NCBI RefSeq assembly: GCF_019112545.1 | Contig: NW_025064923.1 | Span: 186,001-250,000, forward strand | Origin: Guyanagaster necrorhizus | Lineage: Eukaryota; Basidiomycota; Agaricomycetes; Agaricales; Physalacriaceae | Length of the DNA stretch: 64,000 nucleotides | Reading direction: 5' to 3' | Shown here: positions 23,106-36,600 of the stretch, in pieces | Position numbering within the stretch: the first letter of the stretch is position 1 | How the letters are laid out: the number at the start of each line of letters is the position of its first letter | Translations under genes and position numbers: made by a program | Notes under the pieces: model-generated | The model's input: the letters and a program-made list of their open reading frames with translations, nothing else | What the model was told of the DNA's origin: nothing | Database searches by the model: none

Positions 23106-24313
23106 ATGAACTTGGAAACAAACGGTGCAATAAGCAGCATTGTATGTCCCATTCTGTCTTTTTGCAGGCTCCAATACCAACTTTTTTTTTCTATAACAGT
23201 TGGGCTGGACTTCCATCGCATGCTGGTGAGTCTGCAGCGAGTTTCGGCTCGTAGCTGCGGTATTGATTCGTCTTGAATTAGGATCATAGTCTATTCGCCT
23301 CAGCTGTATGAAAATTATGCCTTGCAGTCTGGGGAAGGATTGAGTATTTTGTTCGTACTCGTCTGGCTGGTAGGGGACCTATGTAATTTTGTCGGCGCAA
23401 CTTTAGCCGGCTTATTGCCTACAGTGATCATTCTTGCAGTTTATGTGAGCAGCAACATATATTCTCCTCAAGCATCATATTAATACCGCCTTGACCAGTA
23501 CTCTGTTTGCGACCTCGCTCTGCTATGCCAGGTCTATTACTACCGCTGGAAATATGGTCGCCCTATCTTCACTTCTCGAGATGAAGGTACCCGCGAAGAA
23601 ACTACCCCTCTACTGCCCGGAGATGCCCGAATAGAGGTCGCCCTTCCCATGAGGGTCCTAGTTCTTCGTTACGCGGGAGCTGTCGTTTTCGTATTTGCGA
23701 CCGGTATATTGGCCTGGTGGGTAAGTGGAGGGGCTGCAGAAGACGAAGAGCCCCGTGATATACCCACCCGCCTTAAATGGACCGTACAGATTCTTGGTTG
23801 GACTAGTGCGGTATTATACGTTAGTCCGCATTCTTCTTCATGGGGCGTCGTCTAATCTCCGAGTACAGCTGGGTGCACGTCTACCACAAATAGGTTCGTA
23901 CCGTGGGCATGATGCAATTGCATGAATTTCAATGACACTGACGCCTGTCATAGCCAAAAATTTCCAGACACGGTGTGTAGGACTTTCGCCAGCGCTATTC
24001 TTCTTCTCCATCTTTGGCAATGTCACTTACGCGCTGTCGATATGCGCAAAGAGTATGGACAAAGATTACTTGGTGACGAACGCTAGTTGGTTAGCAGGTA
24101 AGGCCCGAGGTTTCGGCAAAGGTCTCTTTATTTGAAAATAGTCCGACTGATACCCGGGAGCAGGAAGTGGGCTGACCGTGTTCCTCGATATCATCGTGAG
24201 TCACGCCGGGGAGATATTCACGCCAGCTGACGATCTCCCAGATACTGTGCCAGATATTCTCTTTCCAGTATCTGCCCGCCTTACGAAAAGCACACGTTGG
24301 TCCCGAAAGCTGA
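23106..24313 (+). CDS. PQ-loop vacuolar amino-acid transporter (Ypq-like)
   Basis: Seven-helix PQ-loop protein of the family exporting basic amino acids across the vacuole/lysosome membrane. ATG exon MNLETNGAISSI joins LGWTSIACWIIVYSPQLYEN (first PQ motif), then LFVLVWLVGDLCNFVGA, YSVCDLALLCQVYYYRW, a polar loop with TREETTPLLPGD, and RLKWTVQILGWTSAVLYLGA leading to RLPQIAKNFQTRCVGLSPAL (second PQ motif), then FGNVTYALSI. The last exon reads LTVFLDIIILCQIFSFQYLP and stops at 24311-24313. Six or more short introns, GT-AG as read. Choice between Ypq1/2/3-type substrates is not possible from sequence. Confidence 0.88.
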
Positions 24314-24974
24314 TCGACGGAAAAAGATAGAACATTGTATACAAATGTAGACAATAGATGGAAGTGGGGAAAAGCTTATCGGCCGTCAGATCGTATAACA
24401 GGATGGCACGGCCCAGAAAAGCGGGGCGGGCATGACTACGGGTCGAAGACGAAGTGAAAACAAACATGAGGATCTGATTGGGGGTTGATGAACATTGTAT
24501 CAATGTACTAAGAAAGTATGATAATTTGTATCTTGTTTGTATCGATCAAAAAGTGAGCCTGGTCCTCCGCCTCGTTTTTGCCCTCGTGTCAACTCGTGTC
24601 AGAGATGTTCATTCCAGTGTTGTTCCACGGCCCCACGATGCAGGTCAGCCATCACGCTTTTCTGGTCCTCTTTTCGATGCGACAGCGGCAGTTTAGATGA
24701 GACATCGGCATGCAAATTTGCCTCGTGTGCAGTAACGGAACAGAAATGCCAGGTGGGCAGCCAAAGTGGAGGCTCAACTTTATCTCTGCAATCGTAATCC
24801 ATCGCTAGTTGCTTTATAACCCCTTGTAACCAGCTTCTCTTTCGCCCCCTCGTCATTTAATTCTCCCCGTCGAGCCTAAAGGCTGTTCAACCGTTGTTCG
24901 TGCTGTCCGTGCCCTGGCTCACTATAAAAGGAGCGGTCAGAGTCCCTTTGTCCCGTCCCTCTGGCCGCTGCTGA
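24314..24974. promoter_or_regulatory. intergenic; TATA box before F-box gene
   Basis: 3' UTR of the PQ-loop gene followed by the promoter of the next F-box gene. TATAAAAG at 24923-24930 lies 45 bp before the ATG. No other conserved element recognised. Confidence 0.6.
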
Positions 24975-26751
24975 ATGTCGACCTATCCTCGTCGCGTTCC
25001 GCCGTCCGCCTTTACTGCTCACCGCAATCGGACCCCCCTTCCTGCCTCCCATGCCACCACGCGTCCGTCTAGTCAGGTCCGGGGGGGAATGCAACATGTC
25101 TCTATCCCGGACCTGCGCGAGGCTATCCATTCCCTCGACTCCAAGATGGCGTCTCTCATGAGCCAGCGACACGAGCTCGAGTCACATCTCGAGAAAGCAG
25201 TCCGTCTGCAGTCTCCCATTCACCGTCTACCGAGTGAACTTTTGGCGTCTATCTTCGTCATTGGGGTATTAGGCATAGACGAGAACCCAGTTTTGGTCTC
25301 GACGCTAATGCTCGTGTGGTAAGTGCCGTCTTTCATCGTGACTTCAGAAGGCTCAAGTACTTCTGTAGCCGGTATTGGGCAGATGTTGTTCTCGACACGC
25401 CTGTTCTGTGGTCCAAGATCGCCGTCGGTCCCCATGACTCTCTTGAAAGGGCCAGACGGAAACTCAAGCGCTCAAAGTCGTGTCCTCTCGACATCAGCAT
25501 TAATTTCGGGACGCGCACAGAGTACACGAACAACGTCACGGAACAGGTCGTCCACGCCATGGATCTCATTCGTCCGGCGCTGTGGCGAACCAAGTCTTTC
25601 AGCCTCAGCGTGCCGAATCGTCCACAGGCCCACGCTGCACTTCTTCGGTGCCAGGAGGATGCTCCACTCCTTGAAACATTGTCCATACGGATTTACCGAT
25701 CCATGCAAGACGACCGGTATTCCAGCCCCCCTCTTCCCCTCTTCAATGGTCATACCCCGCGGTTACGTTCCTGTTCCTTGACGTCCTTCAACTTCGGATG
25801 GGACCATCGACTTGTATCCCGGCTTTCTGTTCTCAAGCTTGAAGGTTACTTCAACGGTTTTACTCCATCAGCGCCAGTGCTACTTGGAATTCTCCGTCAG
25901 TGTCCAGAATTGGAGGAGCTGGAGTTGCGGAACATATCTGATGTTGACTCGGATCCCTGTTATCCCTCTGCCTCCGTTGAGGAATATGGGCCTCCGCAGA
26001 CCACTGGAAAACTCGTCCCTCTTCCTCGACTCAGGAAGATAACCTTTTACTATGCGGGGATCGCGTTAGCACGCCAGATCATGTGTCAAATCACTTTCCC
26101 GAACCTAGAAAGTTTTGAGATGTGCTATCTCGAGAATGTCACTCCCATCTTACAGCTTCTGTATTCTCAAGCGCTGACACGGCTACCTTTACAATGCCTG
26201 CGTATAGAGTCCTGCCTATTTAACGAGATAAAGTTCGTTAGTCTCTTGCGTCGTTTACCATCGCTGGTCATTCTGGAATTGGTGGATGTGGAAGATGCGT
26301 CGTCAAATTTCTTGAAGGCGAGCTCACTTCTTTTTTTCCCTTTATCTTCCGCACTAACGGCCAGCATTAGGGTCTTTCATCCTCACAGCCCTGGGTGTGC
26401 CCTAAGCTTGAGTCTCTTTCCCTTGATGGCTGCACCTCCCTCGACTGGGATTCTCTTCGCACCTTCATCGAATCTCGTCTTCCGTCCAACTCATACCCTC
26501 GTTTCCAGGACGCTCAAGCATTCCGCGCCGCACATCCGCCTGTTACATCCGCCTCAAGCGCTTCCCGTCCTCGCGTCCGTCCGCAAAATCGGGGATCTCC
26601 TTCAGTCTTAGGGCCGCAGCGCCTGAAAACAATAGATATAACACGATGCCATCAAATGAGCAAGGAGATGGTCCAGTGGCTGCGGATGTATGTTCCCGAT
26701 GTCAAATGCGAACCAGCAAAAGGCGTTTGGGGGGAACCTATGATACCTTGA
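24975..26751 (+). CDS. coiled-coil/F-box/LRR protein
   Basis: Exons 24975-25318, 25369-26317 and 26371-26751 give 557 residues. A basic Ser/Pro-rich start is followed by a short coiled coil (REAIHSLDSKMASLMSQRHE), then an F-box at about 80-130 (HRLPSELLASIF ... RYWADVVLDTPVLWSKIAV). The rest is a leucine-rich region (LPRLRKITFYYAGIAL, CPKLESLSLDGCTSLDW, LKTIDITRCHQMSKEMVQWL). This coiled-coil-F-box-LRR layout belongs to a large family in mushroom genomes; individual substrates are unknown. Without the GC-AG intron at 26318 the C-terminal repeats would be lost. Confidence 0.87.
26318..26370 (+). other. GC-AG intron in F-box/LRR gene
   Basis: Donor AAG/GCGAGC, acceptor CATTAG, 53 bp; joins SSNFLK to GLSSSQPWVCPKLESL. 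No GT site keeps the LRR frame. Confidence 0.92.
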
Positions 26752-27033
26752 TCCGATGAAGAGACACAGATCAACAGCCAAACGTTTTTTTTTAATTGTC
26801 TCTCGGAGTTTTGATCTCGGGCCAAGTTTTCTTGCATACATATTATTGCTATCCTGCACTTTATCTGCATTACACACTTTTTTATTCGAGGCTGTAACCT
26901 TATTTGTATTTTTAGAATGGCATTTACAACAAGTTACCTTTCGGAATTCACATTCTACATGTCGCGTCGCAGTAGGAAAGGATAAATCGGAGGTCGTGAG
27001 TGAAGTAAATGAACCTATTAGAAGATAATACTG

Positions 27034-28185
27034 TCATGTGTTCATATACGCCAGCATATCTCGTCTGCTTGTCTCTTCTTTCTTTCGCGCTCTAGCGAAT
27101 CCTCGATGTCCTCGCCCAAATAGTTTCTGACGTTTCTTCAGGGCCTCTGCCGCCCGGGAATGCGCGGCCAACGCAGCAGCACTATGCGAAACCCGTTTCT
27201 GCGACACCTTGTACGGACCAACGGTCTTGGCCTTCAACCCTATGCCCAAGCGATCGAATTTCAAGATAGTAGGAATGGGGGTGAGAAGCGCTTTACGTTC
27301 AGAGGTCGACGGCGGCGCAGATGATGGCGAATCTTCAGATGGCGGTATTTCTTCGTCTCCGGGGTCCTCCTTAACAAGAGAATCCGCAGCAGTAGAATCA
27401 GAGGCTGTATCTGACTCCTCATCTGAGTCTAGGGTCAAGTCCACGACTTGCACCTTTCGAACCTCTTTTACTTCGCCGTCCCCATGTCCAATTTCAACCT
27501 CAATCACATCGTCCTTAGCGATAGATTCCGCATGGTGCCGTCTAACCATTATGGAAGGCTGTAAAGCATGTCCTGGCCGTCTACGTCTGACAACATCAGC
27601 TCCGAGAGCCTCTCCCTCATTCCAACCACTTTTCTCCAGCATCGAGAAACCCTTATTAGATGGTCCAATGGCCAGCCAAACCGGTGGTTTGTACTTTGCT
27701 TCAGAGGGTCGTGGTGGAGGGTCTCGAGCCAACATGTCAGCGAGAGAAGAGGTGGAAGAAGAGGAAGAAGATAGTTCCGACCTGAGAGCATTCTGGATGA
27801 ACCAATTATTCTTATTCCTCCGTTCCCGCCTTTCTGGTAGTGCTGGTGCCCGGTTCACGGTCGACGGTGAGAGTGAAGACGTGGAAGATGTGGACATCCT
27901 CGACAGAGACCGATACCAATCTGCGACCGCGGAATCTCTTCCCTCCTCAGCTGTCTCTGAAAATGATATATTTCGACCCCATTGGCCCCATTCGTCACTC
28001 TGCGAGGTCGCAGGAACGAAACGAGGAGCAGAGGCCGTTTGACACTTGTAGGCGCTTGCAGCCTCTGTGTCCCAAAGCTGAGCATTGTCTTCTGAAGATG
28101 AGGATACTTGCCCAGTCTCGCGTTCCAAAGCCTCGCGGTCTTCTGGGTTGTAATGAGAGTAGATGGTATAGCTGGAAGTAGCCAT
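27034..28185 (-). CDS. G-patch-like protein
   Basis: Single exon, 383 residues from the ATG at 28185 (MATSSYTIYSHYNPED); the frame is open a little further but with no ATG. The central part KGFSMLEKSGWNEGEALG resembles a G-patch, the glycine-rich motif that binds and activates DEAH helicases in RNA processing. The conserved C-terminal block LKFDRLGIGLKAKTVGPYKV is followed by a basic helix rich in Lys/Arg (ALKKRQKLFGRGHRGFARAR). Between them lies a Ser/Asp/Glu-rich disordered stretch with VDLTLDSDEESD, which could be a SUMO-interacting motif (inference). Nuclear RNA role likely but not proven. Confidence 0.8.
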   Translation of the reverse strand: MATSSYTIYSHYNPEDREALERETGQVSSSSEDNAQLWDTEAASAYKCQTASAPRFVPATSQSDEWGQWGRNISFSETAEEGRDSAVADWYRSLSRMSTSSTSSLSPSTVNRAPALPERRERRNKNNWFIQNALRSELSSSSSSTSSLADMLARDPPPRPSEAKYKPPVWLAIGPSNKGFSMLEKSGWNEGEALGADVVRRRRPGHALQPSIMVRRHHAESIAKDDVIEVEIGHGDGEVKEVRKVQVVDLTLDSDEESDTASDSTAADSLVKEDPGDEEIPPSEDSPSSAPPSTSERKALLTPIPTILKFDRLGIGLKAKTVGPYKVSQKRVSHSAAALAAHSRAAEALKKRQKLFGRGHRGFARARKKEETSRRDMLAYMNT

Positions 28186-28873
28186 TGATGGCCAGCTCGA
28201 TGGCGGGTAGCGACAGAGAGGCAATGTCACGTTCCTGTGACAGCTGTCACAATTTGTCTTTCATGTACAGTACTCGCCCAGCACGCCATGATATACACTA
28301 CCGAGATCAATAATTACTTGTTGACTTGCGTTTCGAATAAGTGAGTATTTATACTTTTTAAACTCATAATGAACTGGATCGTTTTATATAAAATGAACAG
28401 TCCTGTGATACACAACTGTCTTGCTTTCACTATGTCTGTCTTTATCGCAGGCAGTTCTGGAACCGTCCTCGACGTTGATTACTCAGTCCTCCTCGCATCC
28501 CGTAAACGTTAGAGGTGTCGTGTAAAGCCATTCAAGGAGTAAAGATCGATTGGTATGACCCTCAGGCCTTTCAGAACATGCAGGGAAGGCAATCGAATGT
28601 TGATGAAGTAATTCATTGATTGACAGTGGTGAATCGGATCGTTCGACTCAGCTACTTCTTGTCTCCAGGAAAAGCCACGGGAAAGTAGACGCTGCAGGAT
28701 TTCGTGGGAGCAAATAGTGATAGTTGTATGGGTCTATAAAGTCTTCAGTAGCAATAACTATAAATTGTTAGTCGTAGTCGGCGCGTACTAAGCTCGATCG
28801 TTGATCGCATTTTTTCCGCGTCCAAAATATTTACCCACGTTACATTTTATCTTCTACCATCTAAAAAGTCGAA
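28186..28873. promoter_or_regulatory. divergent promoter region G-patch / RMT2
   Basis: 688 bp between outward-facing genes. AT-rich near 28330-28400; no motif or ORF that I can support. Confidence 0.5.
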
Positions 28874-30274
28874 ATGTCTCTTGCTGGCGACGACGCAGCT
28901 TCTGACGGGGTTGTCGAAGCCCTCGCTATCCTAGGAGAACATCTCATCAACACCATCCTGGAAGGTGGCTCTGAGGAAACCATCAAGGAAATCATCGACC
29001 AAGGCGCACCGGTATGGTATCAAAACGACAGCGAAGGCCTCTCGCCACTGCATGCTGCCGTTTACATGCAGAATCAAAGTCTCGCCAAGATGTTTCTAGA
29101 AGAGGGAGCCGTGTGGAATGCAGGTCTGTACGTGATTGATACTCTTCTTATTTTCTGCACGCTGATTATCATGTAGTGGACCACCTAAACAACACCGCGG
29201 GAGATATTGCGCTTTCTTTTAATAGCCAAGAACTATACACGATAATACGAGATGCGGGCATCCGTGCCGGTGCGTGACTTGGATCCCTATCCAATATATT
29301 TCGAGAACTCACTTTTGCTATAGAAATGCTCCTTGCCCTTCTGGCTTCTCGGGCGACATCAGAACTGCCCTCTAACCTGGTCCTCAGGAATACAGATGTC
29401 TCGGCTGCCGCTTCTACGGACATGTTTCTGGCTTCTGATCTGTTATTCAAAGCCGATGAAACCGGCCAGGAAATTTGCGTTGTAAAATTGGACAATGATG
29501 AAGAGGTTGGCGTGATGATGGGCTGGGAGAGGCCCATTATGGAAGAGACAGTTCATTGCCTCTGTCCAGATGGTGGACGGCAGGGATTGAAGGTGCTCAA
29601 CGTGGGCTTTGGACTGGGAATTGTAAGTCTGATATCGTGCCCTTGCATTTACCCTACCATAAATTCGTAGATTGATTCGCTTTTCCAATCCCTCCCAATC
29701 CCACCTTCCGACCATGTCATCATCGAGCCCCACCCTGATGTTCTGCAGCACATGAAGGAACTTGGTTGGTTGGATCGACCGGGAGTTAGAGTGCTGCAGG
29801 GCAAATGGCAGGACTGGATCAATTCCGACGAACTCTTGGAATACGGGGGATTCGATGTGATATACACGGGTATGTACCGGAGTCAACAATGTCATACCGT
29901 ATCTTTTGCTCACGCGAACTATCAGACACCTTTTCAGAAGACTACTCAGATCTTCGCCGCTTTTTTGAGCACCTTCCAGATCTACTCTCAGGACCCAGTG
30001 CCCTGTTCGGTTTTTTCAATGGACTTGGCGCCACTAGTGAGTTCTCCGTCTCCTAAGACTGTAGATCCATGGTGGCTGAATGTTCGTGACAGATCCTCTC
30101 TTTTATGATGTATATACACATGTATCTGAGTTGCACTTGGCTGATGTGGGCATTGATGTGGAGTGGAAGGATGTTGACGTTAGCGATGGCAAGGATCGAT
30201 GGGGAAAGACTCGCCAGTATTTCAGTCTACCTCTGTACCGGTTACCGGTGGGCAGAATGGGAGTACTGTGTTAG
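28874..30274 (+). CDS. RMT2: protein arginine N-delta-methyltransferase Rmt2
   Basis: Methylates the delta nitrogen of arginine, in yeast on ribosomal protein L12. N-terminal ankyrin-like region (GLSPLHAAVYMQNQSLAKMF, LNNTAGDIALSFNSQELYT) then an AdoMet-dependent methyltransferase: VGVMMGWERPIMEETVHCLC, the binding loop LKVLNVGFGLGI, HVIIEPHPDVLQHMKELGW, RVLQGKWQDWINSDEL and FDVIYTDTFSEDYSDLRRFF. The C-terminus includes YTHVSELHLADVGIDVEW and ends LYRLPVGRMGVLC. About seven exons with GT-AG introns. Length and order match Rmt2. Firm assignment. Confidence 0.94.
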
Positions 30275-30531
30275 ACTATACTAGCAGGAGATATATCCAC
30301 CCCAAAACCTAGTGAAGGTCAAATGACAATAGATTTATAAATTAACAGTAAATGTATGTAAGTGGAGCAAACGAGGGTATCAGGGAGTGACGACAATGCA
30401 AGACTAGATGCCATAAGGTACAAATGATGGACAGGGAATATAATATAGGCCAATAGATAAATCAAGAGCGCAGAGCATGTAAGCAGATCAACGAGGTATA
30501 TGATAATCTAAAATGGGTAAATAACTGGCTG

Positions 30532-32607
<2,076 letters not shown>

Positions 32608-33691
32608 AATGAGATTAAAGACAGTGTAGAAAGCCTGCTTTCCTAAAAATGAAAGACCGTTATGGATGTCAGTGGAAGAGCTAGAAAATGAGGCTCCGAC
32701 GTTTTCTGTCACATGGTTGTCATGATCGACATTTTCATTATTGTGCACGTGATTCAGATTGAAGCGCCGCTTAAAATTTTGATCTAACCCACATGATGCG
32801 TCCGCCTCCACTACTGACTCCGAGCTTCCCACCTGTAGTACTTGACAAAATTTTCATGGATACAGTAGTACTGGGGACGACCTATCATTCCATACCTTTA
32901 TCTGATGAATCTTGCCTCTATCCTACTTGTTGCCATCTCGCAGAATCTGAATCGCCATATAGACTATATTAGGTTGAGCTGCTAAGCTGAAAATTCTCTC
33001 CGTTTAACACGTATAGAAAGGCGAGCCAATGAAAGGCTTATGATACGTCAATCCGACTCAAAACTCAAGTATCTGTCCCTGAAACTCTGAAGGCATGATT
33101 AGCTACTAGGGATCCGGGAATGGATCAAGGCACATATTCACGGCCGGAAAACATTACGCGTAAATCATTAGTCATTCCGGTCAACTGTAAATCCGAGAAT
33201 TCCATCCACGACTACAACTACTACTACCGACATGGCCAGCTATTCAAGAACTCGATTGGATTTTCTTGTAAATGCTGCTCATATTTTTTTCTACTAGAGA
33301 AAGCAAGTTATTTTCCCGAGAACCGTGGAGTTAAAAATAGAGATGCCGCCACCGTCGTCAGCGTGCCAAGAAAATCGAATCAGCGCAGTCTGAGTATTTC
33401 CGGCAAATCCGCGTACGTGTCCGGCTTCCGGCTTCCCTCTTCAAGAACTGCGTAAAACACGACAGGCGGCAGGCTGATCACTATCAATTGGGTATATAGT
33501 ATACGGTAAAGGCGTTTGTCCTCAATTCTCCACAGTTTTAGGTATAAAAGTGCAAACATTTCACTCAGCACAGCCTGTCAACAAAAAGATTCGAGTCAGG
33601 CTGATTCTATTCTCGGCTGCGACTACAATTACACACACTTTCGTTTATAAAAGGGCCGCCAGGCTCTAATCCTTTCTCCTCGCCGACCAAC
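32608..33691. promoter_or_regulatory. divergent promoter region Ypk1 / ABC transporter
   Basis: 1.08 kb between outward-facing genes. TATAAAAG occurs at 33543-33550 and again at 33646-33653, 40-150 bp before the ABC transporter ATG. The rest includes several short ORFs without recognisable relatives. Confidence 0.6.
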
Positions 33692-36600
33692 ATGTCCGAT
33701 TCGCGACCCAGTACTGCCAACGAAAAGCTCACGATTACTGGCCCAGACTCAAAAAACGCAGGCTGGTTCTCTCGCCGGAAGCACCCCAAATCTGTCGACA
33801 TCGACGAGAAAGGCTCAGAGGTCGCTGTCATCTCACCAGAGCCAGAAGTATCTCCTGTGTCCTTCACAGAGCTTTTCAGGTGTGTAAATTCGTAGCATTT
33901 TGCCCTAATGCAGCTGAACGTCGTGCAGGTTCTCCACGAAATTTGAGCTTATCATCGATGGACTTGCTTTGGTTGCAGCAGTTGCAGCAGGTTCAGCCCA
34001 GGTTCGTCTTACATGCGCATACATACGCCTCAATTCACAATATTATTATATCTTCTCGACAGCCGTTAATGACACTGCTCTTTGGAAACCTCACCAATCA
34101 ATTCGTCATATTCCAATCCGTCGTTAATAAAGTGAATGAGGGCGACCAACAAGCTATAAACGATTTGCCTGCTGCCGCAGCGTCATTCCGCCATGTAGCC
34201 TCCAAGGACGCGCTATATCTGGTCATTATAGGTGTGTATCCTCAGTGACATCTATTTCTTTTGCTCATCAAGCTTCAAGGCATCGGCATGTTCATCTGCA
34301 CATATCTCTATATGTATGTCTGGGTTTATACTGCCGAGGTCAACGCAAAGCGTATCAGGGAACGGTATTTGCGTGCAGTTTTACGTCAGGACATCCCATT
34401 TTTTGACAAAGTTGGGGCAGGAGAGGTTGCTACCCGAATTCAGACTGACACCCGTGAGCTTACGCGCGTTTCCTTTCTCTTTACGACCTTTCTGAATGCT
34501 TTTCAGACTTAGTACAGCAGGGAATGTCAGAGAAGGTTGCGCTCGTGGTGTCCTTCTTGTCGGCCTTCGCTACCGGTTTCATATTGGCCTATATCCGGAG
34601 TTGGCGTCTCGCACTTGCTTTGACATCTTTGCTGCCTTGTATTGGTATCACCGGAGCGGTTATGAACAAAGCCATATCCAAATATATGCAGTACGTTCAT
34701 TTAGCATTATGCTGCATTATTCAACAGGCATAAACCTTCTGCTAGGCTTTCCCTGAAGCACATTGCAGATGCTGGCAATATCGCCGAGGAAGTCATCTCT
34801 ACCGTTCGAACTGCGCAAGCCTTTGGCACGCAGCGAATTCTGTCGAGCTTGTACGATCAGCACGTTGACAAGTCGAAGGTGGTCGACGTCAAGTCTGCAA
34901 TATGACTCGGTGGAAGTCTTTCGGTCGTCTTTTTCTGCATCTACTCATCGTATGCCTTGGGTGCGTACAAAAACCTTGTCCTTACCCATTTCACTTACTT
35001 TCTATTAGCCTTTTCATTCGGTACAACCCTTATTTTGCGCAGAGATGGTGCGTTCGCATCAGTGAAAAACTCAAAATATCATCATTAATATTTTGGTCCA
35101 TAGCCAATGATGGTACTGTCATCAACGTCTTCATGGCGATCCTAATTGGTTCTTTCTCGTTGGCATTGCTAGCACCCGAAATGCAAGGTATGTGCCATGC
35201 ACCATGCATTCAGCAAACATGTGTGCTTACCCGTGTCGATATAATCTAGCCATCACTCATGGACGAGGTGCAGCCGCGAAACTTTACGCTACAATCGACC
35301 GTGTACCAGACATAGATTCTGCCGACCTTAGTGGGGAAAAGCCCGAAACCGTTTACGGTGAAGTTACGCTCGAGGACATTCACTTTAATTATCCTTCACG
35401 TCCCGACATCCCCGTTGTCAAAGGGATCAACCTCACCTTCCGAGCTGGTAAAACCGCTGCTCTTGTCGGTGCCTCAGGATCCGGCAAGTCGACGGTAATT
35501 TCTCTGATCGAACGATTCTATGATCCCTTATCTGGGGTTGTCAAACTGGATGGACGGGAATTGAAGTCTCTCAATGTCCGGTGGCTACGTTCGCAGATCG
35601 GGCTGGTGTCGCAAGAGCCAACACTGTTTGCAACCACGATTAGAGGCAACGTTGAGCATGGGCTTATTGGAACTAAGTATGAGAACGCCTCCGAGGAGGA
35701 GAAGTTCGCGCTGATCAAGGAAGCATGTGTCAAGTCCAACGCTGATGGCTTCATAACTAAGCTACCGCTGGGCTATGATACTATGGTTGGCGAACGAGGA
35801 TTCCTGCTCAGTGGTGGTCAGAAGCAGCGTGTCGCCATCGCGAGAGCCATCGTGTCGGACCCACGCATTCTTCTTCTCGATGAGGCAACCAGTGCTCTGG
35901 ACACTCAGAGTGAGGGAATCGTGCAGGACGCCCTCGACAAAGCCTCTGCTGGTAAGTCAAAAAAATAATTCCGTCTATTTTCAATCGAGAATGAATTGCC
36001 TTCAGGACGTACAACCATCACCATCGCTCATCGTCTCTCGACGATCAAAGATGCTGACGTCATCTTCGTTATGGGGGATGGCCTGGTCATCGAACAGGGA
36101 ACCCACCAGCAACTACTTGCCAAAGAAGGTGGCGCCTACGCACGTCTCGTTCAGGCTCAGAAGCTTCGTGAAAGCGATGAAGCGGCCGCCGTTGCTGCTG
36201 GCGAGGACACTGATGAGGAAGAGGATGCACCCAAGGACATGGAAAAAGTCGCGCGTGAAGAGGTTCCTCTTGGTAGACGAAATACTGGTCAGTCCCTTGC
36301 TAGCCAAATCCTGGAGCAGAAGAAGAAGGAACGTGAGGGCGACAAAGAGCCGGCCCATAGCATGTATTATCTTTTCAAAAGAATGGGCAAAATCAATAAG
36401 TCGCAATGGAGGAAGTACTTTCTCGGGACGATTTTCGCTACTATGACTGGAATGGTGTATCCGGCTTTCGGTGTCGTCTATGGTTCGTGGTTTTACCCCT
36501 TATCTTCATAGACCACTTTTAACAATATGTTTTAGCCAAAGCAATCAATGGCTTCTCGTTCACCGGCTCGGAGCTTAGACATTCTGGGGACCGGAACGCC

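Noticed and set aside
27209..28042. 277-codon open frame on the plus strand
   Set aside because: It is antisense to the G-patch-like gene, whose composition (Ser/Asp/Glu-rich) leaves the other strand open; no protein family resemblance.
28186..28230. Longer N-terminus for the G-patch-like protein
   Set aside because: The frame is open but begins with a non-ATG codon; the ATG at 28185 starts the natural protein.
32608..32832. N-terminal extension of the Ypk1-type kinase
   Set aside because: Upstream frame begins at GTG and is Asn/His-rich; the ATG at 32607 gives MSWKL, the expected family start.
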